From an uncultured Flavobacteriaceae bacterium (GTDB taxonomy: Bacteria; Bacteroidota; Bacteroidia; Flavobacteriales; Flavobacteriaceae), in the NCBI GenBank assembly GCA_947494565.1, contig CANLVG010000004.1:62001-126000 (forward strand): a stretch of DNA of 64,000 bases, read 5' to 3'. The notes under the pieces are model-generated. The model had not been told where the DNA came from. It saw nothing but the letters and a program-made list of their open reading frames with translations, and searched no databases. Below are positions 19,363-28,571 of this stretch, piece by piece; the stretch's first letter is position 1, and every line of letters starts with the position of its first letter. A program made the position numbers and the translations under genes.

Positions 19363-19538
19363 CGGAAAAATTGAATCAATGTCCAACGGCAGAAACCAAG
19401 TTAATGTTGGTCAATGGATGTTCAAGGTAAACGATACCATGAATATTTGACTCGATAATCGAGATTCATAAAAGAGCCTAGAGTCGCTTTCCATTTGCCG
19501 CTATTTGTTCGCGGCTTTCCATCCTTACCGACAATCGA

Positions 19539-20204
19539 TTACAACAGGCCGTTCCACTCGTTGTCGAACTGGTTTAAATAATCGAGCATGTATTGATGCC
19601 TTTTTTGAGCAAGCTTCTTTCCTGTACTTGTATTCATTCGGTCTTTGAGCAACAATAATTTCTCGTAAAAGTGATTGATGGTAGGCCCTGTTGCCTTTTT
19701 GTATGCCTCCTTGGTCATATTTGGTTCAGGCGCTATTTCAGGATTGTAGAGTTGACGGTTTTTAAAGCCTCCGTAATTAAAGGCCCGGGCAATACCAATT
19801 GCACCAATAGCGTCGAGCCGGTCAGCATCTTGAACAACTTCGAGTTCTCTGGAAGCAAATTTTTTGTTCGAGGATAACGCCTCCAAGCTTGATTTAAAAG
19901 AGATGTTTTCGATGATGTTGATCACATGTTCGCTGGTGGCCTTATCCACATTCAACGATGCCAGAAAATCAGCAGCCACTTTGGGGCCGATAGTTTCATC
20001 GCCATTATGAAATTTTGAGTCGGCAATGTCGTGTAATAAGGCTCCTAAACGCACTACCAGACCATCTACTTGTTCTTCCTCTGCAAGTCGTAAGGTGTTG
20101 TTATAGACCCGTTGAATGTGAAACCAATCATGGCCTCCTTCAGCATCGGCAAGGGTCTCTTTTACAAATTGGATGGTCTTCGATACGATTTCTGAATCGG
20201 TCAT
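19539..20204 (-). CDS. HD domain phosphohydrolase (YedJ-like)
   Basis: 221-residue HD-superfamily metal-dependent hydrolase. Metal ligands visible are H25 (GGHDWFH), H58-D59 (LLHDIAD) and the distal Asp of QDADRLDAIGAIGIAR at about 130. The order and spacing match the YedJ-type family, which probably acts on nucleotides or related phosphates; the substrate is not known. The ATG overlaps the stop codon of the upstream plsC-like gene by 4 bases, so the two are translationally coupled. Confidence 0.9.
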   Translation of the reverse strand: MTDSEIVSKTIQFVKETLADAEGGHDWFHIQRVYNNTLRLAEEEQVDGLVVRLGALLHDIADSKFHNGDETIGPKVAADFLASLNVDKATSEHVINIIENISFKSSLEALSSNKKFASRELEVVQDADRLDAIGAIGIARAFNYGGFKNRQLYNPEIAPEPNMTKEAYKKATGPTINHFYEKLLLLKDRMNTSTGKKLAQKRHQYMLDYLNQFDNEWNGLL

Positions 20205-20941
20205 GCCTTAAAAGAGCTTATACCCGAAACAACAGCTTCTTGGGTCTGTTCGATAATAGTATCCACATCTTTGGTCACGGCAATGGGCCGATGTACTTTG
20301 AAGGTGATATGGTTTGCCAGTCCGTTGGGGAATTTTCCGTACTTTAACATTTTCCATGAATTGTCGATACTGATCGGTACCACCAAAGCAGATGGAGCGC
20401 TTTTCATCAAAAGTTTTAACCCTGTTGTTTTGAATGGTTTGGGGTGTCCGTCACGACTACGTGTTCCTTCCGGGAAAATGACGGCACTTCGACCGTGGGT
20501 TTCAATATACTTTCCCAACTTGATAATTTCCCGTAAGGCTTGTTTGTTGTCTTTTCTATCTATCAAGACCGACCCTCCATGCCTTAAATTATATGAAACA
20601 CTCGGAATGCCCTTACCCAGTTCTTTTTTGCTCACGAATTTTGGATGGTATTTGCGCATATGCCAAATAATAGGGGGAATATCATGCATGCTTTGATGAT
20701 TAGGCACAATGATCAATGGTCGGTCAAAAGGGATATTATGTGGGTTTTCAAAACTATAGGTAGTACCCAGTATATGGGTACAACGCATGAGGCAAAGATT
20801 CAACAGGGCTACACTTATGCGGTGGGCGTTATATCCAAAAAGATTAAAACAGGCCCATTGAATGGGGTGGAACACCAAAAGGGTCGCCCCAAAAAAAATC
20901 AGGTATAGCGTACTCAAGGGATATGCCAAAAACTTCTGCAT
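20201..20941 (-). CDS. plsC: 1-acyl-sn-glycerol-3-phosphate acyltransferase (PlsC family)
   Basis: 246-residue membrane-associated acyltransferase. A hydrophobic N-terminal segment lies at about 5-35. The catalytic motif N-H-x4-D is N81-H82-QSMH-D87, the acyl-acceptor site is FPEGTRSRDG at about 158, and a later proline motif (VVPISI) is present. It transfers an acyl chain to lysophosphatidic acid, giving phosphatidic acid. Length is normal for PlsC. It overlaps the HD hydrolase downstream by 4 bases. A terminator of the preceding bacilliredoxin gene lies directly upstream. Confidence 0.9.
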   Translation of the reverse strand: MQKFLAYPLSTLYLIFFGATLLVFHPIQWACFNLFGYNAHRISVALLNLCLMRCTHILGTTYSFENPHNIPFDRPLIIVPNHQSMHDIPPIIWHMRKYHPKFVSKKELGKGIPSVSYNLRHGGSVLIDRKDNKQALREIIKLGKYIETHGRSAVIFPEGTRSRDGHPKPFKTTGLKLLMKSAPSALVVPISIDNSWKMLKYGKFPNGLANHITFKVHRPIAVTKDVDTIIEQTQEAVVSGISSFKA

Positions 20942-20950
20942 GGGACAAAA

Positions 20951-20979
20951 ATAAAAAACCGCTCCTTAAAGAGCGGTTT
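20951..20979 (-). terminator. Rho-independent terminator after bacilliredoxin gene
   Basis: Read on the minus strand: AAACCGCTC, six-base loop, GAGCGGTTT, then TTTATTTTTG. A nine-base-pair stem with a T-rich tail, 49 bases after the bacilliredoxin stop. Confidence 0.8.
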
Positions 20980-21027
20980 CCCTTAAACTATTTTCAATTG
21001 TCTTCTAGTGACTGGCAACAACTGAAT

Positions 21028-21438
21028 TTAGCAAAATTCGTTATACGCCTCTGTTAAGTTTTCTGCAATAAGTTCTGCTGGTCTTCCCTCGATATGGTGG
21101 CGCTCGATCATATGAACCAACTCCCCGTTTTTAAAGAGGGCCATGCTGGGTGATGAGGGAGGAAAGGGAACCATCATATTTCTTGCGGTATCTACCGCTT
21201 CCGTATCTACGCCAGCGAATACCGTAACCGTATGGTCTGGTTTTTTGGCATTCTGTAAGCTCATCTTGGCTGCGGGCCTCGCGTTAGCTGCAGCACATCC
21301 ACAAACCGAATTTACCACAACAAGCGTCGTTCCTTCTTGTTTTATGGCATTTTCAACAGCTTCGGCAGTATATAATTCTTCGAATCCGGCATTGGCCAGA
21401 TCATCTCTCATAGGTTTTACTAATTCTGCAGGGTACAT
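21028..21438 (-). CDS. BrxA/BrxB family bacilliredoxin
   Basis: 136-residue thioredoxin-like protein of the YphP/YqiW family. The active site C46-G-C48 in NSVCGCAAANARPA is the hallmark C-x-C motif of bacilliredoxins, and PPSSPSMALF gives the cis-proline side. In Firmicutes these enzymes remove bacillithiol from proteins; Bacteroidota members probably act with bacillithiol or a related thiol. The promoter on the minus strand is probably TATCTTTA at 21468-21475. It is a single-gene unit with a clear terminator. Confidence 0.92.
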   Translation of the reverse strand: MYPAELVKPMRDDLANAGFEELYTAEAVENAIKQEGTTLVVVNSVCGCAAANARPAAKMSLQNAKKPDHTVTVFAGVDTEAVDTARNMMVPFPPSSPSMALFKNGELVHMIERHHIEGRPAELIAENLTEAYNEFC

Positions 21439-21492
21439 AGTATTTTTTTAAGATTTAATTTCAGTTTGTAAAGATACTGAATTTGTCGTATT

Positions 21493-21559
21493 TATCTTTG
21501 GCCCATTACGTTATCTTAAATGCATCTCTTGCTCTTGACATTGAGGGAACCTATCTTTG
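21493..21559 (+). promoter_or_regulatory. Two tandem TATCTTTG promoter elements
   Basis: TATCTTTGGC occurs twice, at 21493-21502 and 21552-21561, each an exact TAnnTTTG. The second has a TTG 20 bases upstream (21530 region) and ends 19 bases before the ATG at 21579. Both lie inside the longer TTG-initiated frame, so the shorter start is right. The bacilliredoxin promoter faces the other way just to the left. Confidence 0.6.
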
Positions 21560-21578
21560 GCAAAAAAGCACTCCGATT

Positions 21579-22313
21579 ATGATTAAATGGATCGCGGCAC
21601 TACTCGGGTATTACCTTTTTAGATATCCCGGGGCGATACTGGGTTTTCTGGTGGGTAGTTTATTTGAGAGTCAATTCGGCAAGAAGGGAAGATCTCAAAG
21701 CGTTCTTGGCGACCTGACGAGACAAAAGGTGTCCCCAGCCGATTTTGAGCTGAACCTGATTTCATTGTGTTCTATCGTTATCAAGGCCGATGGCAAGGTG
21801 AGCCAGACCGAAATGGACTATGTGCGACAGTATTTCGTGAGTACCTACGGAAAAGAAAAGGCCAATGCCATTTTTCGTACGTTCAATGAGGTGAGTAAGA
21901 ACAGGGAAATATCCGCAAAACGTATCAGCACTTTTCTAAATCAACGTACGAGGTATGAGGTGCGGTTGCAATTGCTTCATTTCTTATTCGGCATCGCTCA
22001 AGCTGATGGCAATGTCAGTACCGCCGAGGTCAATAAGATTCAGGAAATCGCGGGCTACTTGCGCGTGGCATTTCGAGACTTTGAAAGTATCAAGGCGATG
22101 TTCGTCAAATCGGCCGATACGGCGTATAAGATTTTGGAAATTCAAAAATCGGCTACGGACGATGAGGTAAAAAAGGCCTATCGTACGATGGCAAAAAAAT
22201 ACCATCCGGATCGGGTCAACACCGAAAATGAAGCCATCAAAAAGGGGGCCGAAGAGAAATTCAAGCAGGTTCAAAAGGCCTATGAGACGATTCAAAAAGA
22301 GCGGGGAATGTAA
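21579..22313 (+). CDS. TerB-like and J-domain membrane protein (DjlA type)
   Basis: 244-residue co-chaperone. A short N-terminal membrane segment ([22 protein letters not shown]) is followed by a TerB-like helical domain (about 60-165) with the acidic metal-like turns [10 protein letters not shown] and [12 protein letters not shown]-terminal J domain (about 178-244) contains the essential HPD tripeptide in KYHPDRVN. The order membrane-TerB-J is that of DjlA, which recruits DnaK at the inner membrane. Start chosen at 21579 because promoter elements occupy the longer frame. Confidence 0.85.
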   Translation: MIKWIAALLGYYLFRYPGAILGFLVGSLFESQFGKKGRSQSVLGDLTRQKVSPADFELNLISLCSIVIKADGKVSQTEMDYVRQYFVSTYGKEKANAIFRTFNEVSKNREISAKRISTFLNQRTRYEVRLQLLHFLFGIAQADGNVSTAEVNKIQEIAGYLRVAFRDFESIKAMFVKSADTAYKILEIQKSATDDEVKKAYRTMAKKYHPDRVNTENEAIKKGAEEKFKQVQKAYETIQKERGM

Positions 22314-22346
22314 TTTATTAACGAAGGATGCTACCTATAATAGTTT

Positions 22347-22937
22347 ATGATAATGGAAAATTTTTGGTTTTACATACAACTGGGCCTGAATCACGTTCTC
22401 GATTTTGCGGCCTATGACCACATTTTGTTTCTAGCCGCTTTGGCCGTTCCATTTACGTTCGAGGCTTGGAGACGTGTTTTGCTCTTGGTGACGGTGTTCA
22501 CTATTACCCATTGTCTTTCGTTGTATTTATCAGTCTATGAAATCGTGACGGTTGATGTTGGGCTAATCGAGTTTTTGATTCCTGTCACTATTTTAGGTAC
22601 CGCACTTTTCAATCTGAATTATGGCCGAGGAGGTACCTTTGATCGGAACGTATCGCTACATCTATTGGCGACGGCTTTCTTTGGATTGATCCATGGTTTT
22701 GGGTTTAGCAATTACTTCAAAATGCTGATGGCCGAAGAAGAGAACAAACTTGGCCCTTTATTGGGCTTTGCCACCGGTATAGAAATAGCTCAGGTACTGA
22801 TTGTCTTGGCGATTCTGGCAATCAGCTATCTTTTAGTCGCTGTTTTGGGATTAAAAAAATCACTTTTCGTATTGATTTCTTCCATTTTGATCATTTTGAT
22901 CACAATACCTATATTGATACGAACGTTCCCTTGGTAA
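22347..22937 (+). CDS. HupE/UreJ-like membrane protein
   Basis: 196-residue integral membrane protein with six hydrophobic segments. The N-terminal pattern GLNHVLDFAAYDHILFLAAL (a His-rich first helix) and the later FFGLIHGFGFSN motif are diagnostic of HupE/UreJ_2 proteins, which are proposed nickel or cobalt permeases. No hydrogenase or urease genes are near, so the metal role is inferred from family only. It lies 33 bases behind the J-domain gene. The ATG at 22353 is an equally good start. Confidence 0.82.
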   Translation: MIMENFWFYIQLGLNHVLDFAAYDHILFLAALAVPFTFEAWRRVLLLVTVFTITHCLSLYLSVYEIVTVDVGLIEFLIPVTILGTALFNLNYGRGGTFDRNVSLHLLATAFFGLIHGFGFSNYFKMLMAEEENKLGPLLGFATGIEIAQVLIVLAILAISYLLVAVLGLKKSLFVLISSILIILITIPILIRTFPW

Positions 22938-23018
22938 CGGATGTTAAAATAAACCTTTTAAGGTTGTAAGAACTTTCTAAAGCGGGTATCTTAGTTGACA
23001 GCAATACACATGCTCTAG

Positions 23019-23453
23019 ATGACGGAAACCAAACAGACCAAATATGATAAGGCCTATTTGCGTATGGCTACGGAATGGGGAAAACTATCCTATTGTGAAC
23101 GAAAGAAAGTTGGTGCAATTATCGTTCGAGATCGAATGATCATCTCTGATGGTTATAACGGTACGCCGACCGGTTTTGAGAACTTTTGTGAAGATGAGGA
23201 AGGGTATACAAAATGGTATGTGTTGCACGCAGAAGCGAACGCCATTTCAAAAGTTGCCGCGTCAACACAATCCTGTCACGGGGCAACCCTGTATATTACC
23301 CTTTCACCCTGTCGGGAGTGTAGTAAACTGATTCATCAATCTGGCATAAAACGTGTAGTGTATCAAACGCGCTATAAGGACGATTCCGGTTTGGAGTTTT
23401 TAGCCAAGGCAGGAGTTGAATTGCAACATTTACCGGATATCATGTCCCAGTAA
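23019..23453 (+). CDS. dCMP/cytidine deaminase family protein (ComEB-like)
   Basis: 144-residue zinc-dependent deoxycytidylate deaminase. The zinc and proton-shuttle motif H70-A-E72 and the paired cysteines C98 and C101 in SPCREC are present, as is the substrate loop SDGYNGTPTGFENFC. It deaminates dCMP to dUMP for thymidylate synthesis. Length is normal. It is followed after 12 bases by a C-terminal processing protease, a common neighbour in Flavobacteriaceae. Confidence 0.9.
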   Translation: MTETKQTKYDKAYLRMATEWGKLSYCERKKVGAIIVRDRMIISDGYNGTPTGFENFCEDEEGYTKWYVLHAEANAISKVAASTQSCHGATLYITLSPCRECSKLIHQSGIKRVVYQTRYKDDSGLEFLAKAGVELQHLPDIMSQ

Positions 23454-23465
23454 GACACTTGAAGA

Positions 23466-25091
23466 ATGCAAAAGAGAATCAATTACATATGGCCCACCGT
23501 TTTCGCAGCAGCATTGGCGCTCGGAGTATTCCTCGGGGGTAAATTGAATTTTAACGATTCGCCCGAAAAACTTTTTACGACCAATTCAAAGAAAGATAAA
23601 TTGAATCGACTTATAGACTACATTGATTATGAGTATGTCGATGAAATCAATACGGACAGTATCGTTGATATTACGGTAAACAATATCCTCGAAAAATTAG
23701 ACCCCCATTCCGTCTACATTCCTAAAGAGGAAATGACCGAAGTATCGGAAAATATGAAGGGGGATTTCGTGGGAATCGGAATCAATTTTTACAAGTATAA
23801 AGACACGATTTCCGTGATACGTACAATTGCGCAAGGGCCTAGTTTTCTAAAGGGAATCGAACCAGGTGACCGCATTCTTATGGCGGACAATGATACGCTC
23901 TTTGGCAAGGACATCTCCAATGATGAAATCGTACGGCGCTTAAAAGGTACACGAGGGTCATCAGTAAAACTTCAAGTGTATCGCAAAGCGGAAGACAAGC
24001 TTTTCACCACGAATATCAAACGTGATATCGTACCGATCAAAAGTGTAGAATCATATTATATGTTGACCCAAGATATGGGCTATATCAAGGTAAATCGTTT
24101 TGCAGAACCCACTTTCAAGGAGTTCAAAGCTGCATTGAAAGAGTTGCAAAAGATGGGGGCGAGAAAGTTGACCTTGGATCTAAGGGATAACCCAGGGGGC
24201 TACCTCGGAATCGCTGAACAAATGGCAGACGAGTTTTTGGAAGATGGAAAACTGATTCTATTCACCAAGAACAAAAAAGGGAAGGTAAACAAGGTTTTTG
24301 CCACCGATGAGGGAGAATTTGAAGACAAACCCGTTTATGTGCTGATAAACGAACGTTCGGCTTCGGCAAGCGAGATAATCGCTGGAGCCTTGCAAGACAA
24401 CGATATCGGTACGATAGTAGGCCGTCGATCCTTCGGCAAGGGGCTAGTGCAACGAGAGATGGAGCTCGGGGATGGATCTGCCGTGCGCTTGACGGTATCG
24501 AGATACTATACCCCTACTGGTCGGAGTATTCAAAGAACCTACAAAAATGGCCATAAGGATTATTACCAAAAATTTACAGATCGCTATCAAAACGGCGAAT
24601 TGACCTCGGTTGACAGCATTAAGGTAGCTGACTCCTTAAAGTTCAAGACACCACGAGGCAAAGTTGTTTATGGTGGGGGTGGAATCATTCCTGATGAATT
24701 TGTCCCGATCGGAACAAATGAAGAAGAGGCCGTCGAAAGTATGGATAGCTATGGGTGGATTTCTTATTTCATTTTCGAACATTTAGATGAAGACCGGGCC
24801 CGCTACAGCGATTATTCTGAAAACGACTTCATCGCCAATTTCAAGGTCGATGATGTCCTATTTGAAAAGTTCATCGACTATCTCATGGTCCGAAGGTTCA
24901 AGATGAGCTTTTATGACTATGAAGACAGTATTAAACTTTATCTGAAGGCAGCCATAGCGGAACAATTGTTCGGCCCCAATGCGCATGCTAAAATCAAAAG
25001 CAATGCGGATAAAATGCTACAACGCGTATTGCTTTTGGACAATCCGGTAGTTCAATTGCAGGAGGCTGACCAAATAGAAGCGAAAAATTAG
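23466..25091 (+). CDS. S41 family C-terminal processing peptidase
   Basis: 541-residue envelope serine protease. A signal anchor lies at about 6-24, a PDZ domain spans about 95-175, and the protease core has catalytic S300 in SASASEI and K325 in SFGKG, exactly 25 residues apart as in CtpA/Prc. The segment DLRDNPGGYL before it is the substrate cleft. About 150 further residues form a helical tail. It cleaves proteins at hydrophobic C-termini in the periplasm. Its stop codon overlaps that of the opposite-strand small gene by 4 bases. Confidence 0.93.
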   Translation: MQKRINYIWPTVFAAALALGVFLGGKLNFNDSPEKLFTTNSKKDKLNRLIDYIDYEYVDEINTDSIVDITVNNILEKLDPHSVYIPKEEMTEVSENMKGDFVGIGINFYKYKDTISVIRTIAQGPSFLKGIEPGDRILMADNDTLFGKDISNDEIVRRLKGTRGSSVKLQVYRKAEDKLFTTNIKRDIVPIKSVESYYMLTQDMGYIKVNRFAEPTFKEFKAALKELQKMGARKLTLDLRDNPGGYLGIAEQMADEFLEDGKLILFTKNKKGKVNKVFATDEGEFEDKPVYVLINERSASASEIIAGALQDNDIGTIVGRRSFGKGLVQREMELGDGSAVRLTVSRYYTPTGRSIQRTYKNGHKDYYQKFTDRYQNGELTSVDSIKVADSLKFKTPRGKVVYGGGGIIPDEFVPIGTNEEEAVESMDSYGWISYFIFEHLDEDRARYSDYSENDFIANFKVDDVLFEKFIDYLMVRRFKMSFYDYEDSIKLYLKAAIAEQLFGPNAHAKIKSNADKMLQRVLLLDNPVVQLQEADQIEAKN

Positions 25092-25291
25092 TCCTCGTTC
25101 ATCTTGTCCTTGATTTTCCTAGAGGTCAAAAAAATCAGAAGCAAAACGATTGCGCATAACGATGCGGCTATCCCGATGAGGGCAATGATGCTATTGCCTA
25201 CAAAAGGTTGCTGGAAATCTACCAAGGTCACATTGTAGACGATCAGTGCGACTGCCAAGACGATTAAGATCAAAGAGAGTGTTTTACTCAT
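25088..25291 (-). CDS. Small two-helix membrane protein
   Basis: 67-residue protein with two hydrophobic helices: LSLILIVLAVALIVYNVTLV at the N-terminus, and a second (SIIALIGIAASLCAIVLLLIFL) before a charged tail KIKDKMNED. No family recognised. It is a typical small inner-membrane protein of Flavobacteriaceae. It is convergent with and overlaps the S41 protease gene by 4 bases, and lies 28 bases downstream of the MarC gene, so it is probably co-transcribed with marC. Confidence 0.7.
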   Translation of the reverse strand: MSKTLSLILIVLAVALIVYNVTLVDFQQPFVGNSIIALIGIAASLCAIVLLLIFLTSRKIKDKMNED

Positions 25292-25319
25292 ACATTTAGG
25301 TTTTCCATATCAAGAAAAA

Positions 25320-25910
25320 TCAATGATTGAAAAGTTCGTTGATGTTGGTGGCAAAAAGTTTGACGGCAATGGCCAGCAAGATAACTCCGAATACTTTTCT
25401 GATGATACTGATTCCGTTAGTACCTAAAATCTTTTCGATTCTGTTCGATGATTTTAAAACCAGATATACAAAGATAATGTTTACGATAATCGCCACGATA
25501 ATATTCTCAACATGATATTCGGCCCGTAACGACAAGAGAGAGGTCAAGGTGCCCGCTCCGGCAATCAACGGAAAGGCAATCGGAACGATTGACGCACTCT
25601 CAGGCATATCATCTTTGTATAGCGTGATACCCAATATCATTTCTATGGCCAAAAAGAAGATGATAAATGCCCCGGCAACAGCAAATGAATTGACATCGAT
25701 ACCGATAAGATTCAGAATCTCTTCCCCGACGAACAAGAAAGCCACCAAAATACATGCAGCTACCAACGACGCCTTGCCAGACTGAATGTGCCCTACTTTA
25801 TTTCGCAGACCGATGATGATAGGGATACTACCCACAATATCGATAACCGCGAACAAGATCATGCTCGAGGTACCTATTTGGCGAATATCAAAGTTTAGAT
25901 TCAACGACAT
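25320..25910 (-). CDS. MarC family integral membrane protein
   Basis: 196-residue membrane protein with six hydrophobic segments. Family features are the FAVIDIVGSIPIIIGL first helix and the AFPLIAGAGTLTSLLSL re-entrant-like loop with P and G residues. MarC proteins were named after the multiple-antibiotic-resistance locus, but a role in resistance was later rejected and their function is unknown. It has an exact promoter element 19 bases upstream of its start. Confidence 0.9.
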   Translation of the reverse strand: MSLNLNFDIRQIGTSSMILFAVIDIVGSIPIIIGLRNKVGHIQSGKASLVAACILVAFLFVGEEILNLIGIDVNSFAVAGAFIIFFLAIEMILGITLYKDDMPESASIVPIAFPLIAGAGTLTSLLSLRAEYHVENIIVAIIVNIIFVYLVLKSSNRIEKILGTNGISIIRKVFGVILLAIAVKLFATNINELFNH

Positions 25911-25928
25911 ATCGATTCAAATTTCGCG

Positions 25929-25936
25929 CAAATTTA
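25929..25936 (-). promoter_or_regulatory. Promoter element of marC
   Basis: Minus-strand TAAATTTG, exact TAnnTTTG, 19 bases before the marC ATG at 25910. Confidence 0.55.
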
Positions 25937-25992
25937 CACTTAAAAAAGAGGAACTTCTTAGGATCTGACGAATTAATTATTCGATTTAAAAG

Positions 25993-26000
25993 TATATTTG
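25993..26000 (+). promoter_or_regulatory. Promoter element of the DUF3109 gene
   Basis: TATATTTG, exact TAnnTTTG, 19 bases before the ATG at 26019. The TTG that opens the longer frame is part of this element, which decides the start. Confidence 0.55.
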
Positions 26001-26018
26001 AACTTCCAAATCAAGGGG

Positions 26019-26591
26019 ATGTTTCAAATAGGTAAGACCATAGTTTCCGAAGAGATTATCGAAAATGATTTTGTATGTAATCTCAGCGCCTGCAAAGGAG
26101 CCTGTTGTATCGATGGTGATGCTGGAGCACCTTTGGAAGAAGAAGAGACCGAAACACTGGTCAAAATCTTTGAAGATGTCAAGCCTTTCTTGCGAGCGGA
26201 GGGAATCGAGGCCATCGAAGAACAAGGGGCTTTTGTTCGAGGAGAGGATGGAGAATGGGAAACTCCGCTGGTCAATGGAAGTGAATGTGCCTACGTCGTT
26301 TTTTCGGAAAACGGCATCACCAAATGCGGCCTAGAGGAAGCATTCAATAAAGGGGCAACCTCATGGAAAAAACCGATATCATGTCATTTGTACCCTGTAA
26401 GAGTCAAAGCGTATACAGAATTGACTGCCGTAAATTACCATAAGTGGACCATTTGCGACCCTGCCTGCACCTTAGGTGACGAACTAAAAGTACCCATCTA
26501 TAAGTTCGTAAGGGAAGCACTGATACGCAAGTTTGGTGAACATTGGTATGCGGAGCTGGAAGCAGTGGCCGACACTCTTGCTAAAGAGTAG
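26019..26591 (+). CDS. DUF3109 family protein
   Basis: 190-residue cytoplasmic cysteine-rich protein. A cluster CNLSACKGACC lies near the N-terminus, with further cysteines in ECAYV, TKCGL, ISCHLYPV and CDPAC. That is the pattern of the DUF3109 family, which is probably a metal- or Fe-S-binding protein related to YkgJ; function unknown. The start at 26019 follows a TAnnTTTG promoter. Its 3' end overlaps the convergent histidine kinase gene by 11 bases. Confidence 0.85.
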   Translation: MFQIGKTIVSEEIIENDFVCNLSACKGACCIDGDAGAPLEEEETETLVKIFEDVKPFLRAEGIEAIEEQGAFVRGEDGEWETPLVNGSECAYVVFSENGITKCGLEEAFNKGATSWKKPISCHLYPVRVKAYTELTAVNYHKWTICDPACTLGDELKVPIYKFVREALIRKFGEHWYAELEAVADTLAKE

Positions 26592-28563
26592 GAATATGCA
26601 GAAGGATTTTGGTTCCGGATGGATTTCCCGTATCATCGAAAAGATCCAAAATCTCAAGATCGAAGGAGTTTTGATAATCACGTGAAAAGTTCGATAATCG
26701 CTCTTTCGTGATATCGATACCTACTGATTTTCGTTTCAGCACCTTGTTTTTTTTAATGGTTTCCGCGGCTTCCCTTCCAATACCATTGTCAGTAATGGTA
26801 ATGTCGATGAACCCTTCTTCCTGACCCTTATTTACTTCTAAGAGTATATTCTTTTCCCCTGCTTTTGAAGAAAGTCCGTGCCAAAGGGCGTTTTCGAGAA
26901 AGGGTTGAAGAATGAGCGATGGAATTTTTACTGTATGTGGGTCAATTTCTTCGGCAATAACGGTTTTGAAGTTGATTTCATTTGAAAAGCGAATATTCTC
27001 GATGTTCATATAGAGCTCCACGGTTTCCAATTCATCAGCCAATGGAATTTCCTTCAATGAGGAGGCTTCCAGTATTTTCCGCACCAGTTTTGAGAATTTA
27101 TTTAGATAATGAACGGCGTTTTTTTGCTCGTTGTTAATGATATAGAGCTTGATGGAGTTTAGAGAGTTGAACAAGAAATGTGGATTCATCTGACTTCGCA
27201 GCATGCTTTGCTCCAATGTCAATAATTTTTTCTCGTTTTTCAATTGGTACTGTCGGTATAAAATGTAAAGTATACCGGCCAATAGTGCAATAACAATACC
27301 GCTGATCAATAATCGTGTACGGTTTTTGACCAGTTCTAATTTTACCGATTCATTCTCTTCGGCAAGTTTTTTCAATTCATTGGCCCGCTTTTCACTTTCG
27401 TAACGCATGATCATATCATTGACATAGCGCAGGTTTATATTGTTCGAGACTTCCTTATCGAACTTCAGCGACTTCTTATGGTAATCTAGCGCACTTTTAT
27501 AATCCCTTTGGGCGATGGATAGGTCGGATAGAAACTTATGGGCTTCGGCCATCTGACCGGGCAGCTCATATTCTTGGGCAATTTGAAGACCCTGGCTCAA
27601 ATGAGAGTCGGCTTCCTTATACCGTTTCAGATTGAGTAAAGTCCACCCCAAATTAATCTCTACCGTAGCAACCAAGCTTTGATCATCAAGTGCTTTGGCA
27701 TCTGCAAGTGCCTGCTGCAGCATGGTAAGGGCCTCTTCGGGGCTGCCCATGTGAACATAAACGTGGGCAATACTGTAATTGCATAAGATTTTACCACGAG
27801 CTGAATTAATGGTGGTGTTGTGTGACAAAGAGATCTGAAAGCTCTTTAGGGCTTCTGTAAGCCTGCCTTTTGACTCTTGACATTCGCCAATATTGAAATT
27901 GTTGACGGCAAGCCCGAGGGTATTGTCCATTTCCTCATCCAATGCCAAAGCCTGTGTGAATTTGTCTATGGCAATATCATACTGTTCTAGGGTTTTATAG
28001 ATATTACCTATTCCATTCAGCGACACGTTCATACTGCGTTTGAAACCCAGACTTGGATTTTCAATAGCTTCGGCAAGCTCGAGGGCACGCTGGTAATAGT
28101 CCAAAGCGGCTTGAATGGCATCGGACCTTTTGTAGACCACACCCAACATGTTCAGGGCATACACCCTAAACTCGATATTGTCCGATTCCAATGCGATTTC
28201 GAGTGCCTTTTGATGCAGCGATAAGGCTTCTGAAAACTGTGCCGTATTGCGATATTTACGGCCTAGTTGATTGAAGGCATACGCTTGCCCGTCTAAATAA
28301 TTTTCTTCAATAGATCGATTGGCAAAGTAGCGCATGAGCACCGAATCATTTCGTTTCCGTTGGAACAAGGCATCGATTTCAGCATAGGTGCTGGGTGCTT
28401 TTTCGATAAGGCTGTCCACGGATTTTTTAAAATCCTCGGAAATGGATTGCGAAAACCCGAAAAGAACAACGAAATAAAATAGTACGCAAAGACGGTACTT
28501 CAATAGACTTTTGAAAGAAGGGTAAGGGCCGCTATGGGCATTATGTTTGGTCTGATACTGCAT
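26581..28563 (-). CDS. TPR-containing LytS-type sensor histidine kinase
   Basis: 660-residue sensor kinase. A hydrophobic leader (about 22-40) is followed by roughly nine tetratricopeptide repeats (about 60-390), a coiled linker, and one transmembrane helix near 420-440. The His_kinase domain has phospho-acceptor motif MNPHFLFNSLNSIK near 460, and an HATPase domain ends the protein (PSLILQPFLENALWHGL and DNGIGR). This architecture is common in Bacteroidota. The response regulator is 8 bases upstream on the same strand, so the pair is an operon. Confidence 0.92.
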   Translation of the reverse strand: MQYQTKHNAHSGPYPSFKSLLKYRLCVLFYFVVLFGFSQSISEDFKKSVDSLIEKAPSTYAEIDALFQRKRNDSVLMRYFANRSIEENYLDGQAYAFNQLGRKYRNTAQFSEALSLHQKALEIALESDNIEFRVYALNMLGVVYKRSDAIQAALDYYQRALELAEAIENPSLGFKRSMNVSLNGIGNIYKTLEQYDIAIDKFTQALALDEEMDNTLGLAVNNFNIGECQESKGRLTEALKSFQISLSHNTTINSARGKILCNYSIAHVYVHMGSPEEALTMLQQALADAKALDDQSLVATVEINLGWTLLNLKRYKEADSHLSQGLQIAQEYELPGQMAEAHKFLSDLSIAQRDYKSALDYHKKSLKFDKEVSNNINLRYVNDMIMRYESEKRANELKKLAEENESVKLELVKNRTRLLISGIVIALLAGILYILYRQYQLKNEKKLLTLEQSMLRSQMNPHFLFNSLNSIKLYIINNEQKNAVHYLNKFSKLVRKILEASSLKEIPLADELETVELYMNIENIRFSNEINFKTVIAEEIDPHTVKIPSLILQPFLENALWHGLSSKAGEKNILLEVNKGQEEGFIDITITDNGIGREAAETIKKNKVLKRKSVGIDITKERLSNFSRDYQNSFDLEILDLFDDTGNPSGTKILLHIPTL

Positions 28564-28571
28564 GTAAATAA

